Positions 46,946 to 56,853 are shown, counted from the first letter of the stretch. The stretch is 64,000 nt of DNA from Ignavibacteria bacterium (GCA_016716125.1 JADJWZ010000011.1:62001-126000); one strand, 5' to 3'. Numbers and translations: made by a program. Notes: generated from the sequence alone by a model not told the origin.

Positions 46946-48220
46946 TTGAAAAAGGAAAAGAAATACAGTTTAAGCACTATTGATTCCGCTTTATCTGATT
47001 TCAGAAAAGGCAGGATCATAATAGTGGTGGATGATGAAGACAGGGAAAATGAAGGTGATATGATTTTCTCAGCGGAGAAAACTACGCCTGAGCTTATAAA
47101 TTTTCTGACCAAGCATGCAAGGGGGCTGATCTGCGTACCGATGGAAGATGAGAGACTGAGGGAGCTTGATTTGAATCTGATGACTGCTTATAATACTTCG
47201 CTTCATGAGACAGCATTTACAATTAGTATAGATTATTTGTATGGAACGACGACGGGTATATCCGCATCCGACAGATGCAAGACGATATTATCGCTTATAG
47301 ACAGCAAGACAAAACCGTCTGACCTGGGAAGACCCGGTCATATATTTCCTTTAAGATCAGCGCCCGGCGGAGTGCTGCGGAGAGCAGGTCATACTGAAGC
47401 TACTGTTGATCTTGCTAGATTATCAGGGCATTACCCGGCGGGAGTGTTATGTGAGGTAATGAAAGAAAACGGAGAAATGGCCAGACTACCTGATTTATTT
47501 ATTATAGCTGAGAAGTTCGGAATTAAAATTATTTCCATCAAAGATCTGATAGAGTACAGACTGCAAAGAGAAAAACTTGTAAATCAGCTTGTGGAAACAA
47601 ATCTTCCGAGTGAATTCGGAGAGTTTAAAATTATTTTATATGCAAGTAAAGTCGACAGCAAAGAGCATATAGCAATTATAAAAGGAAAGATAAATCCAAA
47701 GATGCCTGTGCTGGTGAGAGTTCATTCAGAATGTCTGACTGGCGATGTATTCGGCTCTCTGAGATGTGACTGCGGTGATCAGCTTCATCAGTCATTAAGG
47801 ATGATCGAAGAGAACGGTTCAGGAGTAGTTCTGTATATGCGTCAGGAGGGCAGGGGAATCGGACTTCACAATAAGCTGAAGGCATACAACATTCAGGAAA
47901 AAGGTAAGGATACAGTCGAAGCGAATCTTGCGCTTGGTTTCCTTCCGGATCTGAGAAATTACGGGATCGGAGCGCAGATACTGAGGGATCTCGGAGTAAG
48001 AAAAATGAAACTGATGACTAACAATCCCAAGAAGATAGTCGGACTAAATGCTTACGGACTGGAAATAACGGAAAGGGTTCCGATTGAAATTGAAGCAAAC
48101 AGCACAAACAGAAATTATCTTGAAACAAAAAAAAACAAACTGGGACATTTACTGTTAGTTAACTCAAAAGATCTTCAAAAAAATAACACTAAAAAAATTA
48201 AAAGTAAAAAACTAAATTAA
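46946..48220 (+). CDS. ribBA: Bifunctional 3,4-dihydroxy-2-butanone-4-phosphate synthase / GTP cyclohydrolase II
   Basis: 424 residues from TTG. First domain: IVVDDEDRENEGDMIFSAEK and HTEATVDLARLSG (ribB). Second domain from about residue 205: RVHSECLTGDVFGSLRCDCG (zinc cysteines) and MRQEGRGIGL (ribA). Supplies both starting compounds for riboflavin; ribD and ribE are at 8.6-10.3 kb. It starts six bases after yajC. No FMN riboswitch is seen upstream. Confidence 0.95.
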   Translation: MKKEKKYSLSTIDSALSDFRKGRIIIVVDDEDRENEGDMIFSAEKTTPELINFLTKHARGLICVPMEDERLRELDLNLMTAYNTSLHETAFTISIDYLYGTTTGISASDRCKTILSLIDSKTKPSDLGRPGHIFPLRSAPGGVLRRAGHTEATVDLARLSGHYPAGVLCEVMKENGEMARLPDLFIIAEKFGIKIISIKDLIEYRLQREKLVNQLVETNLPSEFGEFKIILYASKVDSKEHIAIIKGKINPKMPVLVRVHSECLTGDVFGSLRCDCGDQLHQSLRMIEENGSGVVLYMRQEGRGIGLHNKLKAYNIQEKGKDTVEANLALGFLPDLRNYGIGAQILRDLGVRKMKLMTNNPKKIVGLNAYGLEITERVPIEIEANSTNRNYLETKKNKLGHLLLVNSKDLQKNNTKKIKSKKLN

Positions 48221-48227
48221 GAAAAAA

Positions 48228-48704
48228 ATGGATATCGTATATCTCACAAGGTCAAGATTAGTAGAAATAGAAAATGAATTAATGGAACTGAAAACCAGCG
48301 GAAGGAAACTTATGGCTGAAAAGATCGCCGAAGCGCGCTCACACGGTGACCTAAGCGAAAACGCAGAATATGACGCCGCTAAAGAAGCTCAGAGTCATCT
48401 TGAATTAAAAATCGGTAAGCTTGAAACAATGCTGTCAAGAGTGAAAATTATTTCACCTGATGATATGCCGAATGATGAAGTATACATATTGTCTGTTGTT
48501 AAGGTGCTTGACACTAAACTGAAAGAAGAATTTACTTATACACTCGTATCTCCTGAGGAAGCGGACTTTGAGCTTGATAAAATATCCGTCACTTCTCCTA
48601 TAGGTAATGCATTGCTTGGTAAGAAAAAAAATGAAACAGTTGAAATTAACGTGCCGAACGGAATAACTAAATATAAAATATTAGAGATCTCTAAATTAGA
48701 CTGA
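48228..48704 (+). CDS. greA: Transcription elongation factor GreA
   Basis: 158 residues. The N-terminal coiled coil (IAEARSHGDLSENAEYDAAK, with the tip Asp-Leu-Ser-Glu-Asn) and the C-terminal FKBP-like domain (SPIGNALLGKKKNETVEINV) are typical. It stimulates RNA cleavage in backtracked polymerase. Eight bases after ribBA. Confidence 0.95.
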   Translation: MDIVYLTRSRLVEIENELMELKTSGRKLMAEKIAEARSHGDLSENAEYDAAKEAQSHLELKIGKLETMLSRVKIISPDDMPNDEVYILSVVKVLDTKLKEEFTYTLVSPEEADFELDKISVTSPIGNALLGKKKNETVEINVPNGITKYKILEISKLD

Positions 48705-48706
48705 TA

Positions 48707-49618
48707 ATGCAGAAAAAAATTTCATCAGAGTTTAAAGTAGGATTGTTTGTTTTTGCAGCAGCATTTATAGTGATCCTTGCTATATTCTGGGCAAAAGGAT
48801 TTTCGGTCGGATTGACTATGCAGGAATATGTGGTTTATTTTCCGAAAGTCAGCGGTCTGAATGAAGGTGATCAGGTAAGTCTTAACGGCGTGAGAAAAGG
48901 TAAAATCGATAAGATAGAACTTCAGGGAGATTCAGTGAAAATATCATTCAGTATAGATAAGGAAATAAAGATAAAGAAAGATTACTATATTTATGTTGCA
49001 GTGACAGAGCTTACAGGCGGTAAAGTATTATATATTGAACCCGGGAAAAGCACTGCTGAAGTTCCGCCCGGAACACCGTTACTGGGAACGCCCGGAGCTG
49101 ATTTTTCTTCGCTTATGAATTCATTCGGTGATCTGACTACCGATGTAAAATTACTGATAGGGGAATTTAAAAAGTCCACTGAAAATCTGAATGTTGTAAT
49201 TGCAAATGTAAATGATATTGTCGGAGATGAAGGTTTAAAGAATTCGATCAAGTCAACGGTAAACAATTTGTCCGCAACATCTCAGAATCTGAATCAGCTT
49301 GTAAATGAAAGCAGAAGCGGAATTAACGGACTTACTACGCAGGCGGGAAATACACTGGAGTCAATAGATCTGTCAGTCGGTGATAACGGAAAAGAATTAA
49401 AAAATACTTTACTGGAAATTCAGACACTGACCAGTACAATCGATACGCTTGCTGTAAATCTGAATAAGGTAGTAAATGATATTAACAATAAAGAGAAAGG
49501 CATTGGTAAGTTTCTTACTGACGATGAATTTTTCAACAACATAAATACTACTCTGTCTGAAATTGAAAAGCTTTCAAAGAATATAAGAAAGAACGGCGTT
49601 AAGCTGAATATATTTTAA
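48707..49618 (+). CDS. MlaD-family (MCE) lipid transport protein
   Basis: 303 residues. One N-terminal membrane helix (FVFAAAFIVILAIFWAKG), then a single MCE domain (VYFPKVSGLNEGDQVSLNGV, KGKIDKIEL, TGGKVLYIEPG), then a long helical tail. In Gram-negatives MlaD is the periplasmic hexamer of the Mla phospholipid transporter. The ATPase and permease are not adjacent. Two bases after greA; ends the plus-strand run before a terminator. Confidence 0.9.
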   Translation: MQKKISSEFKVGLFVFAAAFIVILAIFWAKGFSVGLTMQEYVVYFPKVSGLNEGDQVSLNGVRKGKIDKIELQGDSVKISFSIDKEIKIKKDYYIYVAVTELTGGKVLYIEPGKSTAEVPPGTPLLGTPGADFSSLMNSFGDLTTDVKLLIGEFKKSTENLNVVIANVNDIVGDEGLKNSIKSTVNNLSATSQNLNQLVNESRSGINGLTTQAGNTLESIDLSVGDNGKELKNTLLEIQTLTSTIDTLAVNLNKVVNDINNKEKGIGKFLTDDEFFNNINTTLSEIEKLSKNIRKNGVKLNIF

Positions 49619-49635
49619 ACTCAGATTTTAAAAAT

Positions 49636-49674
49636 AAAAAAGCCGGATAATAAAATTATTATCCGGCTTTTTTT
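49636..49674. terminator. Bidirectional terminator
   Basis: AAAAAGCCGGATAATAA pairs with TTATTATCCGGCTTTTT around a short loop, with A and T runs on both sides, between convergent mlaD and porV-type genes. It can stop transcription from either side. Confidence 0.9.
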
Positions 49675-49685
49675 TATACGAAATA

Positions 49686-50636
49686 TTATTTCAATAAAAA
49701 TCCAACATCTACTTTATGTGTGGCGCCGACATTACCCATTGAATTAAAAGCGTAATCAAAAGAATAGTTGTCAAGAAATTTCACTCCTATCCCTGTTGAA
49801 AATCCTGCGATTCCAAGCGAGCTTCCTGTTTTTAAATCCTGTCTCTGAGCATTATCATAACCGATTCTGAAATCAATATTATCACTAAGGTCAAATTCAC
49901 CGCCAACAGAAAGATTCTTAAATTTATCAAGAAAATCATCTGTGGTCTGAGTCAGATCACTGAATTCGAAATGAACTCTTAAAGGCAGATGTTCAAGTTT
50001 TTTACTTACGCCGACTCTCAGATCAAGCGGAAGATTTTCTTTCGTATTGTTATACTTGCTGATCTGTGAGCCAAGATTAAGAAGACTGAAACCGAAATTC
50101 CACATACTTGACGGTATTACATAAAGAAGTCCAAGGTCAACTGCAATTGCGGATGAATTAAATTCATCAATTTGTGAATAAATATATTTTAGATTAGCTC
50201 CGTAATAAAAGTTAGGTCTGAAATTATTTGAATAACTTACGGAAACCGCAAGATCATTTGCGGAGAAAGTGCCGAGACTGTTTGACTGTTCATCGAATTT
50301 CTCGAAACTGCCGTAATTGAAATATTTTATGGAGGCGCCGATATATCCAATGTCTTTGTATCTTTGACCGTATGAAATATTTCCTGAATTGATGTCCAGT
50401 AAATATTTATAAAACCCGACATAAGCCTGAGTATTTTGAATTGTCGAAAGCGCTGCGGGATTATAGAAAAGAGAATTTACATCTCCGGTATTAGATACAA
50501 AACTTCCTCCAAGAGATGAAGCTCTTGCTCCAACGTCAAGACTTAAGAAATTATAACTGTCATTTTGTGAGTAACTGTTAACGGAAAAAAGGGAAAGAAA
50601 TATTAAAGAAATTATTAGTGATTTGATTTTCAGCAT
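49686..50636 (-). CDS. PorV/PorQ-family outer membrane protein
   Basis: 316 residues with signal peptide (MLKIKSLIISLIFLSLFS..). LSLDVGARASSLGGSFVSN followed by GDVNSLFYNPAALS is the FadL-like UPF0164/PorV opening; the rest is alternating beta strands ending with a phenylalanine-containing GFLLK. PorV in Bacteroidota binds T9SS cargo at the outer membrane; the two T9SS-tagged proteins here fit this role, though paralogues exist. Confidence 0.85.
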   Translation of the reverse strand: MLKIKSLIISLIFLSLFSVNSYSQNDSYNFLSLDVGARASSLGGSFVSNTGDVNSLFYNPAALSTIQNTQAYVGFYKYLLDINSGNISYGQRYKDIGYIGASIKYFNYGSFEKFDEQSNSLGTFSANDLAVSVSYSNNFRPNFYYGANLKYIYSQIDEFNSSAIAVDLGLLYVIPSSMWNFGFSLLNLGSQISKYNNTKENLPLDLRVGVSKKLEHLPLRVHFEFSDLTQTTDDFLDKFKNLSVGGEFDLSDNIDFRIGYDNAQRQDLKTGSSLGIAGFSTGIGVKFLDNYSFDYAFNSMGNVGATHKVDVGFLLK

Positions 50637-51245
50637 TTTTCTTAATTTGTTAAATAATGAGTAACAATTGTCTTGTCATAAATTCATTTTTAGTTTAACA
50701 ATAATATTAGTTTCGATATTTATTGTCAATTGCAAATTTGGAGTGAATATAGAATTATTTGAATTTGTCCATAGCGTCAAGCAAATATTTAAACAGCAGG
50801 TGAATATAATAGGTTCTATATGAATTGCAGTGGGTCTCTTTTATTATTTTGAAATATATTTTCACAAATTAAAAAAATACATTTGTCATTCCCGCGTGTT
50901 TCTGGCGGGAATCCAATCAGGAATTTTAAATAATGACTATATGAATACATTGATTGAAAGGAAAATTCGGAATAGAATAATTTGTTTTTTTGAAATCGGA
51001 TGAACGGAAGATCTGCTTGATCTGATTTGTTTAAATGATAACGATTTATGACTGGATTCCCGCCAGAAACACGCGGGAATGACATCCATTTGTTTTGTTT
51101 TTTAAAATAGTCTCAAACCTCAGCGAAAGAAGAGGTATTCAAAATTATTTCCACAGTAAATCATATAAAACCATATTTTAATTACAAAAAACTTTTGCAA
51201 TAAAATTCACATTAATCCAAATTCTAATGCAAAATTTGTAATGTA
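50637..51245. other. Long intergenic region with an inverted-repeat element
   Basis: About 600 bases without a supported gene. The middle is the inverted-repeat element at 50885-51083; an ORF that reads across that element is judged spurious. Otherwise AT-rich. Confidence 0.5.
50885..51083. repeat. 199-bp element with perfect 31-bp inverted ends
   Basis: Left end GTCATTCCCGCGTGTTTCTG.. (50885-50915) and right end ..CAGAAACACGCGGGAATGAC (51053-51083) are exact complements over 31 bases. The 137 bases between have no gene. The arms are GC-rich against an AT-rich background. It looks like a non-autonomous, MITE-like element; a target-site duplication is not clear. Confidence 0.85.
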
Positions 51246-51518
51246 TCATTTAATTTCAAATTCAGCCTCATTCAATTGCAGAGGTATATCTTCTGTTATA
51301 ACGGATTTAACGTATGATCCGGAAGGACCTATTTTTAAATCACTGAGAAAATCATTCACTATACCGGAATTTCCCTGCGCTTCGGCTTCGACATCTCCGT
51401 TAATTAAATTTTTAACATAACCGGTTAAGCCGTATTCATTTGCTTTTTTATAAGCGAAATACCGGAACCCCACTCCCTGAACAAATCCTTTAACAGTTAT
51501 TTTAATTCTTTTTTCCAA
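51246..51518 (-). CDS. acyP: Acylphosphatase
   Basis: 90 residues. ITVKGFVQGVGFRYFAYKKA carries the catalytic Arg and GYVKNLINGDVEAEAQG the Asn. It hydrolyses acyl phosphates. It overlaps the EamA gene by 17 bases and is its operon partner. Confidence 0.93.
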   Translation of the reverse strand: MEKRIKITVKGFVQGVGFRYFAYKKANEYGLTGYVKNLINGDVEAEAQGNSGIVNDFLSDLKIGPSGSYVKSVITEDIPLQLNEAEFEIK

Positions 51519-52440
51519 ATAATTTTCTAATGTTAGTAATACCTGTAAATTCTGAGATCATCAGACCGCAGACCATTATAACGGCTCCGGTGATCTGACT
51601 GGAATTCATAATTTCATTTAAGATAATAAATGCAAACAGTAAAGCAAAGAGCGGTTCCATATTATATATTATACCTGCTCTTAGCGGAGTAGTAAGATGC
51701 TGATATTTTGTCATAAGTACGATACTGATCAGTGTAGAAAAAATAGTTGTATAAATGAGTGTAATAATTAATATCGGTTCAGGATTAAATTTTATTTCAT
51801 CCATAATGAGATATTCATAGAAGAATGTGAAAACAAGACCAAGCGCTGCGGAGGTAACGAACTGACCTAATATAAGAATATTGAGATCAGCGGATTCGGA
51901 AAATTTATTCAGTAGAACTATATGAACGGCAAAAAAGAATGCGCAGAAGAGAGTGAGTATATCTCCGATGTTAGGAATGATCTCAAATGATTCCGATAAA
52001 ATATACAGTCCGATAATTACAACAATAGCTCCTAACAGATTGGTCAGTTTAGGTTTTGATCTCATTACTGCATACTGAATAAACGGAATGAAAATAAGAT
52101 TCGCGCCTGTGATAAAAGCTGATTTGGTTGCTGTTGTAAACTGTAAGCCGATGGTCTGAAAGACAAAACCTAAAATCATAAAAAGACCGAGCAGAAGACC
52201 GGGTTTCAATTCCCGGAAACTAATATTTTTAAGCTTACTTTTGAACAGGATTAAAAAAAGTAATAGAGTCAGTGAAAATCTGATAAAATTAAAAAGCACC
52301 GGGGATACGGTATCTAATGAAAGTTTTATAAGCGGAAAGGAAAGTCCCCAGAGGAAAGTTACAAAAAGGAGAATAAGCTCCGCCTTATACAGAATTAAAA
52401 TATTATTTTCGGAATAATTTTTATTTCCGGTTTGATTCAA
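51502..52440 (-). CDS. EamA-family DMT transporter
   Basis: 312 residues with ten predicted membrane helices in two repeats (LLFVTFLWGLSFPLIKLSLD in the first, YTTIFSTLISIVLMTKYQHL and PLRAGIIYNMEPLFALLFAF in the second). Exporter or importer of metabolites; substrate unknown. Its end overlaps acyP. It lies 23 bases after the phosphoribosyltransferase gene. Confidence 0.88.
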   Translation of the reverse strand: MNQTGNKNYSENNILILYKAELILLFVTFLWGLSFPLIKLSLDTVSPVLFNFIRFSLTLLLFLILFKSKLKNISFRELKPGLLLGLFMILGFVFQTIGLQFTTATKSAFITGANLIFIPFIQYAVMRSKPKLTNLLGAIVVIIGLYILSESFEIIPNIGDILTLFCAFFFAVHIVLLNKFSESADLNILILGQFVTSAALGLVFTFFYEYLIMDEIKFNPEPILIITLIYTTIFSTLISIVLMTKYQHLTTPLRAGIIYNMEPLFALLFAFIILNEIMNSSQITGAVIMVCGLMISEFTGITNIRKLFGKKN

Positions 52441-52463
52441 AATTAAAGTTGATCAGCAGAATA

Positions 52464-53354
52464 CTAATTATAAAATTTTTCCTTATAGATAATCAGCGCA
52501 CAGGAAATCAGCCAAAAAATAGAGTTTATAATAATCGGAATATCCCTGGTAACGATCTGAGTCGGACTCTCGCCGAGATTTTTTTTATGCAGCAGATATA
52601 AATATCTGAAGATCCCGTAAATAACAAACGGAGTGGTATATATAAGGAGTTCAGAATGAAACGCCTGTACAGCTTTTTCTGAAACAGTATACAGAGCGTA
52701 TGACAGTATCGTCCCTGTCGCTGCAATAGTATTCATCTGATCTACAAATACAACGTCATAATCACTTAATACTTTTCTCTGCTTTTCAAGATTATCCTGA
52801 TTAGGTCCGGAGAGTTCAGCGCGTCTCTTTGATATGCCGAGGAATAAAGAAATAAAAATCGTAGTAATGATCATCCAGCTTGAAACGCTTACACTGATCG
52901 CGAAAGCCCCGGCGACTACTCTCAGCATGAATCCCGCAGAGATCGAGAACACATCAAGTAATACCACATTTTTAAATTTAAAAGTATAAAGAAGATTGTT
53001 TATCAGATATAAGGAAATAGCAAATATAAATAAGAGCGGAAGCTTTAGGGAAAGTAATGCAGTGATAATCAGAAGAACAACAAAAAGAACCTTTGCCTGT
53101 GTAACTGAAACATCACCTGCTGCAATCGGGCGGAATCTTTTTTTCCTGTGAACCCTGTCTGACTCTACGTCAACAATATCATTCAGAACGTATACGCTGC
53201 TTGAGATACCGCAGAATGCAAGGAATGCAACTATGTTCGTCAGAAGCATCGAAATATCCATCAGCTTACCGGCAAAAAGTATAGGAGCAAATACAAACAG
53301 ATTCTTAATCCATTGCTTAGGTCTTATAAGCTCAACAAGTTTAAATATTTTCAA
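52464..53354 (-). CDS. UbiA-type decaprenyl-phosphate phosphoribosyltransferase
   Basis: 296 residues with about eight membrane helices. IRPKQWIKNLFVFAPILFAG and VLNDIVDVESDRVHRKKRFR, with two Asp-rich motifs, mark the DPPR-synthase branch (Rv3806c-like) rather than quinone prenyltransferases. It would transfer phosphoribose to polyprenyl phosphate, the first step towards a lipid-linked pentose donor. It lies two bases after the GT-C gene. Confidence 0.85.
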   Translation of the reverse strand: MKIFKLVELIRPKQWIKNLFVFAPILFAGKLMDISMLLTNIVAFLAFCGISSSVYVLNDIVDVESDRVHRKKRFRPIAAGDVSVTQAKVLFVVLLIITALLSLKLPLLFIFAISLYLINNLLYTFKFKNVVLLDVFSISAGFMLRVVAGAFAISVSVSSWMIITTIFISLFLGISKRRAELSGPNQDNLEKQRKVLSDYDVVFVDQMNTIAATGTILSYALYTVSEKAVQAFHSELLIYTTPFVIYGIFRYLYLLHKKNLGESPTQIVTRDIPIIINSIFWLISCALIIYKEKFYN

Positions 53355-53356
53355 AT

Positions 53357-54940
53357 TTATTGTCGGTTAAAATTAGTTTTATAAACTTTCATTTCAATGC
53401 CTCCGCAAATTGTATTTTCTTCAAGGACTGCGCTTGTAATAAATGTAAGTTCATTACCGTATTTTTCCAGATATTTTGTAAACCAATGATCATATATGAT
53501 AATATAGGTAACATCATTTTTTTTTAATAGATAATTTGTAGAATCCAGATTATCATCCCATGTATATGTCCTGTAGCGTAATATCTCCGGTGTAATTAAT
53601 CCGGCCAAATCTATTATTCTGTTATTACTTAGAAAAGTAATAGCGCCGATATCATTTATCGCAATGGTTTCATTTCTGCCGACATTTTGCTGCACCCATC
53701 CGGCAAGTTTAACCTGCTGTGAGTTTATATTATCAACATTTTTTCCGAGAGCAACAGCGTAAACGATGTAATAAATAAATGAGATCAGGATTATTACTAC
53801 AGGTGTTAATTTTTTTGACCGGAAATAATCAGTGAATTTATGAAAATATTGTTTTTGGAAAACAACAGCTAAAGTGTAAACAGCAACGATATTGACAAAC
53901 GGAATAAGCGGCATAGAATATCTTACATGATGACGCCAGTTTGGAATAAGAACGGATGAGATCAGGGGAAGGAAAATAGCCCAGAGAGCGATCAGATTCA
54001 GATATTTAAAATTGCTGAAATATGTTCTGTAATTTTTGAAGTAATAAAAAATAAAACCAAAAAATAATATACCTGTGATGAAATTGTCTCTCAGAAAGAA
54101 ATATCCAACTTCTCTCAGATAATGGAAATTGGGGATCAGACTAAATCCTCCTCCCTGTCCGCGGAATGTATTAGGGAAGAAGTGACCGCTTATATTGTAA
54201 GAGAATATAAAGTAAGGGAGCGCAATTATTAGAAAAATTAATACAGAGAATGTAAATTTTGAGATATTCGCTCTAAATGCTTTATCTTTAATAAAGTTAA
54301 GCATTATACCGAAAGTATAGATTGAATATATAAGCATACCTTCCGGTCTGAGAACAGATGAAAGCGCGAACATTAATGTCGGTAAAACTGAAAATGTTTT
54401 GGATCTTAGGTCCTTTAAATGTAAGTAAACTCCAGCAAGAGTAAAGAAAGTAAATAATGTAGTTTCCATTCCTGACATTGCTGCCCAGGCAAATCTGCCT
54501 GCAAAAACTGTCAAAAGTGAAACTAAAAGAGACAGTATTTGCGGCGTTAAATATGCCGGAATCGAATCATTAAATTTAAAATTACTGTTTTGGAAAATCA
54601 GAAGGGAGATTTTGTAAACTATGATACATGTGAAAATATAAAATAAACCGGATAGAAAGACAGAGTTGATGATAAAATCAGGTATTAGTAAACTTGTAAT
54701 GCCGAGGATAATGACATACAAAGGAGAAGTCGTGCCGGCTGTTGGTTCGCCCGGGTTATAATGAAAGAAATATCCGTTGACAAAGTTATCTGCAAACCGG
54801 AAATGTATCCAGGTGTCATCCAGAGGTACGCCCATTTTTCCATCTGTATAAATAAATTCAAAAAGAAGATAAATAGTAATAGATAACAGACAGGCGGTTA
54901 AAATGTAAATGTAATTTTTATCCTGAAAATACTTTAACAT
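53357..54940 (-). CDS. GT-C-type membrane glycosyltransferase
   Basis: 527 residues with ten or more membrane helices. The N-terminal loop MGVPLDDTWIHFRFADNFVN (DD motif of GT-C enzymes using polyprenyl-phosphate sugars) is followed by YNPGEPTAGTTSPLYVIILG. A soluble C-terminal domain follows residue 410. In mycobacteria the arabinosyltransferase AftB lies next to the DPPR synthase, with similar DD and 'G....PLW' loops; the pairing here suggests a pentosyl transfer to a surface glycan. Inference from neighbours. Confidence 0.75.
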   Translation of the reverse strand: MLKYFQDKNYIYILTACLLSITIYLLFEFIYTDGKMGVPLDDTWIHFRFADNFVNGYFFHYNPGEPTAGTTSPLYVIILGITSLLIPDFIINSVFLSGLFYIFTCIIVYKISLLIFQNSNFKFNDSIPAYLTPQILSLLVSLLTVFAGRFAWAAMSGMETTLFTFFTLAGVYLHLKDLRSKTFSVLPTLMFALSSVLRPEGMLIYSIYTFGIMLNFIKDKAFRANISKFTFSVLIFLIIALPYFIFSYNISGHFFPNTFRGQGGGFSLIPNFHYLREVGYFFLRDNFITGILFFGFIFYYFKNYRTYFSNFKYLNLIALWAIFLPLISSVLIPNWRHHVRYSMPLIPFVNIVAVYTLAVVFQKQYFHKFTDYFRSKKLTPVVIILISFIYYIVYAVALGKNVDNINSQQVKLAGWVQQNVGRNETIAINDIGAITFLSNNRIIDLAGLITPEILRYRTYTWDDNLDSTNYLLKKNDVTYIIIYDHWFTKYLEKYGNELTFITSAVLEENTICGGIEMKVYKTNFNRQ

Positions 54941-54974
54941 TAAAATTGAAATCTTTCGAAATAAGATTACTTAA

Positions 54975-55004
54975 TAAAAAAATGAGCGAGAATAATCTCG
55001 CTCA
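54975..55004 (-). terminator. Rho-independent terminator after the mutase gene
   Basis: TGAGCGAG (54983-54990) and CTCGCTCA (54997-55004) pair over a six-base loop. Read on the minus strand a T7 run follows. It separates the mutase from the glycosyltransferase operon. Confidence 0.82.
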
Positions 55005-55064
55005 AAATTGGAATGAAAACCGGATACAAAAATTAAAAATTTGAAATTTAAAATTTAAAATTTA

Positions 55065-56729
55065 TCAGAATACCGCCTGCTCTTCATAGACACCGAAAAC
55101 TTCTTTAAGTTCAGAGCACATTTCTCCGAGAGTAACATACTTCCTTGCGCAGTCAAGTATCGCCGGCATAAGATTCGTACCGTTTGCTGCAGTTTCCCTT
55201 AAATGCTTCAAAGCGTTTTTTACATCTTCCTGATTTCGTGACGCTTTTAATTCTTTTAACCTTTTGACCTGCTTTGCTTCTACATCTTTTGATATCTGCA
55301 AAATCGGAATATCTATTTTCTCATTCTCTTCTACAAAGTCATTTATGCCAACAACAATTTTTTCTTTTTTATCAAGTTCAAGCTGATACTTATATGCTGC
55401 ATCGGAGATCTCTCTCTGGAAAAAACCGTTCTCAATACAAGGGATCACGCCTCCCTGTGAATCTATAAGATCGAAATATTTTTCAGCTTCAGCTTCAATA
55501 TCATCTGTAAGTTTTTCAACATAATAACTTCCGCCGAGCGGATCAGCAACATTTATGACTCCGTGTTCATATGCAATGATCTGCTGAGTCCTTAAAGCGA
55601 TCTTAACAGCTTTATCCGAAGGCAGCGCAAGAGTTTCATCCATTGAATTCGTATGCAGACTTTGCGTACCGCCGAGAACTCCGGCTAAAGCTTCGATAGC
55701 TGTTCTCACTATATTATTTTCCGGCTGCTGCGCGGTAAGAGAGCATCCCGCAGTCTGTGTATGAAATCTCAGCGTCCATGATTTCGGATTTTTTGCGCCG
55801 TATTTATTTTTCATTCTCTTTGCATAGATCCTTCTTGCAGCTCTGAACTTTGCTATCTCTTCAAAGAAATCAAGATGTGAATTAAAGAAATGAGAAATTC
55901 TCGGAGCGAATGAATCTACATCCATTCCTCTTTCTATGCAGGCTTCTATATAAGCGAATCCGTCAGCGAGTGTAAAAGCAAGTTCCTGCACAGCGGTAGA
56001 ACCGGCTTCTCTGATATGATATCCGCTGACACTGACAGGATTGAACTGCGGAACTTCAGCAGTCGAATACTCGATCATATCGGTAATAATTCTCATGGAT
56101 TCTTTCGGAGGATAGATATATTCTTTCTGAGCAATATATTCTTTCAGTATATCATTCTGCAGAGTGCCTCTGAGTTTGGAAAAAGGAACGCCCTGCTTTT
56201 CAGCAACGGCAAGATAAAATGCATAAACCATAATGGCAGGGGAGTTGATCGTCATTGAAGTCGATACTTTATCCAGAGGAATTCCGTCGAAGAGAATTTC
56301 CATATCCTGAAGCGAAGAGATCGCAACGCCGCAGATCCCGACTTCGCCTTCAGAAATAGGAGCGTCAGCATCCCAGCCCATTAATGTAGGCATATCAAAA
56401 GCTGTTGAAAGTCCTGTCTGACCGTGCGATAGTAAATATTTAAATCTCTGATTAGTATCTTCAGGAGTACCGAATCCGGCGAACTGTCTCATGGTCCATA
56501 TTTTTCCTCTGTACATATTGTGATGAATGCCGCGCGTGTAAGGATATTCTCCCGGATAACCGACTTCATTATAGTAGTCAGTTTCCTTTACATCTTCAGG
56601 AGTGTAGCAGATATCGAGTTCTCTTCCGCTGAGAGAAGTAAATTTCATTCCGCTTTCAGGAATCTTTGAAGCGGTTTCTTTCCATTCGGATTTTGATATA
56701 CTTTTTTTAGGCTCAGAATTATTTTTCAT
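55065..56729 (-). CDS. Methylmalonyl-CoA mutase-type acyl-CoA mutase, large (catalytic) subunit
   Basis: 554 residues: the TIM-barrel catalytic half only. YPYTRGIHHNMYRGKIWTMR, FAGFGTPEDTNQRFKYLL, TLQNDILKEYIAQKEYIYPP and GYHIREAGSTAVQELAF are family signatures. The C-terminal cobalamin-binding domain (DxHxxG) is absent and must be a separate protein, as in archaeal-type enzymes. Most likely interconverts methylmalonyl-CoA and succinyl-CoA; isobutyryl-CoA or other acyl-CoA specificity is possible. Monocistronic with its own terminator. Confidence 0.92.
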   Translation of the reverse strand: MKNNSEPKKSISKSEWKETASKIPESGMKFTSLSGRELDICYTPEDVKETDYYNEVGYPGEYPYTRGIHHNMYRGKIWTMRQFAGFGTPEDTNQRFKYLLSHGQTGLSTAFDMPTLMGWDADAPISEGEVGICGVAISSLQDMEILFDGIPLDKVSTSMTINSPAIMVYAFYLAVAEKQGVPFSKLRGTLQNDILKEYIAQKEYIYPPKESMRIITDMIEYSTAEVPQFNPVSVSGYHIREAGSTAVQELAFTLADGFAYIEACIERGMDVDSFAPRISHFFNSHLDFFEEIAKFRAARRIYAKRMKNKYGAKNPKSWTLRFHTQTAGCSLTAQQPENNIVRTAIEALAGVLGGTQSLHTNSMDETLALPSDKAVKIALRTQQIIAYEHGVINVADPLGGSYYVEKLTDDIEAEAEKYFDLIDSQGGVIPCIENGFFQREISDAAYKYQLELDKKEKIVVGINDFVEENEKIDIPILQISKDVEAKQVKRLKELKASRNQEDVKNALKHLRETAANGTNLMPAILDCARKYVTLGEMCSELKEVFGVYEEQAVF

Positions 56730-56853
56730 GATATTAGATATGGATTAACAAATATTAGCTGCAAATATATATTTTTTATGATGGAATTGTAATTCAGAAA
56801 AAATTTGGAATTAATTTTTAGTGATGTGGACAAAACTTCTGGAAGATTAGGAT

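Noticed and set aside
50816..51085. Minus-strand ORF across the inverted-repeat element
   Set aside because: Both its ends are encoded by the inverted arms; it is a by-product of the element.
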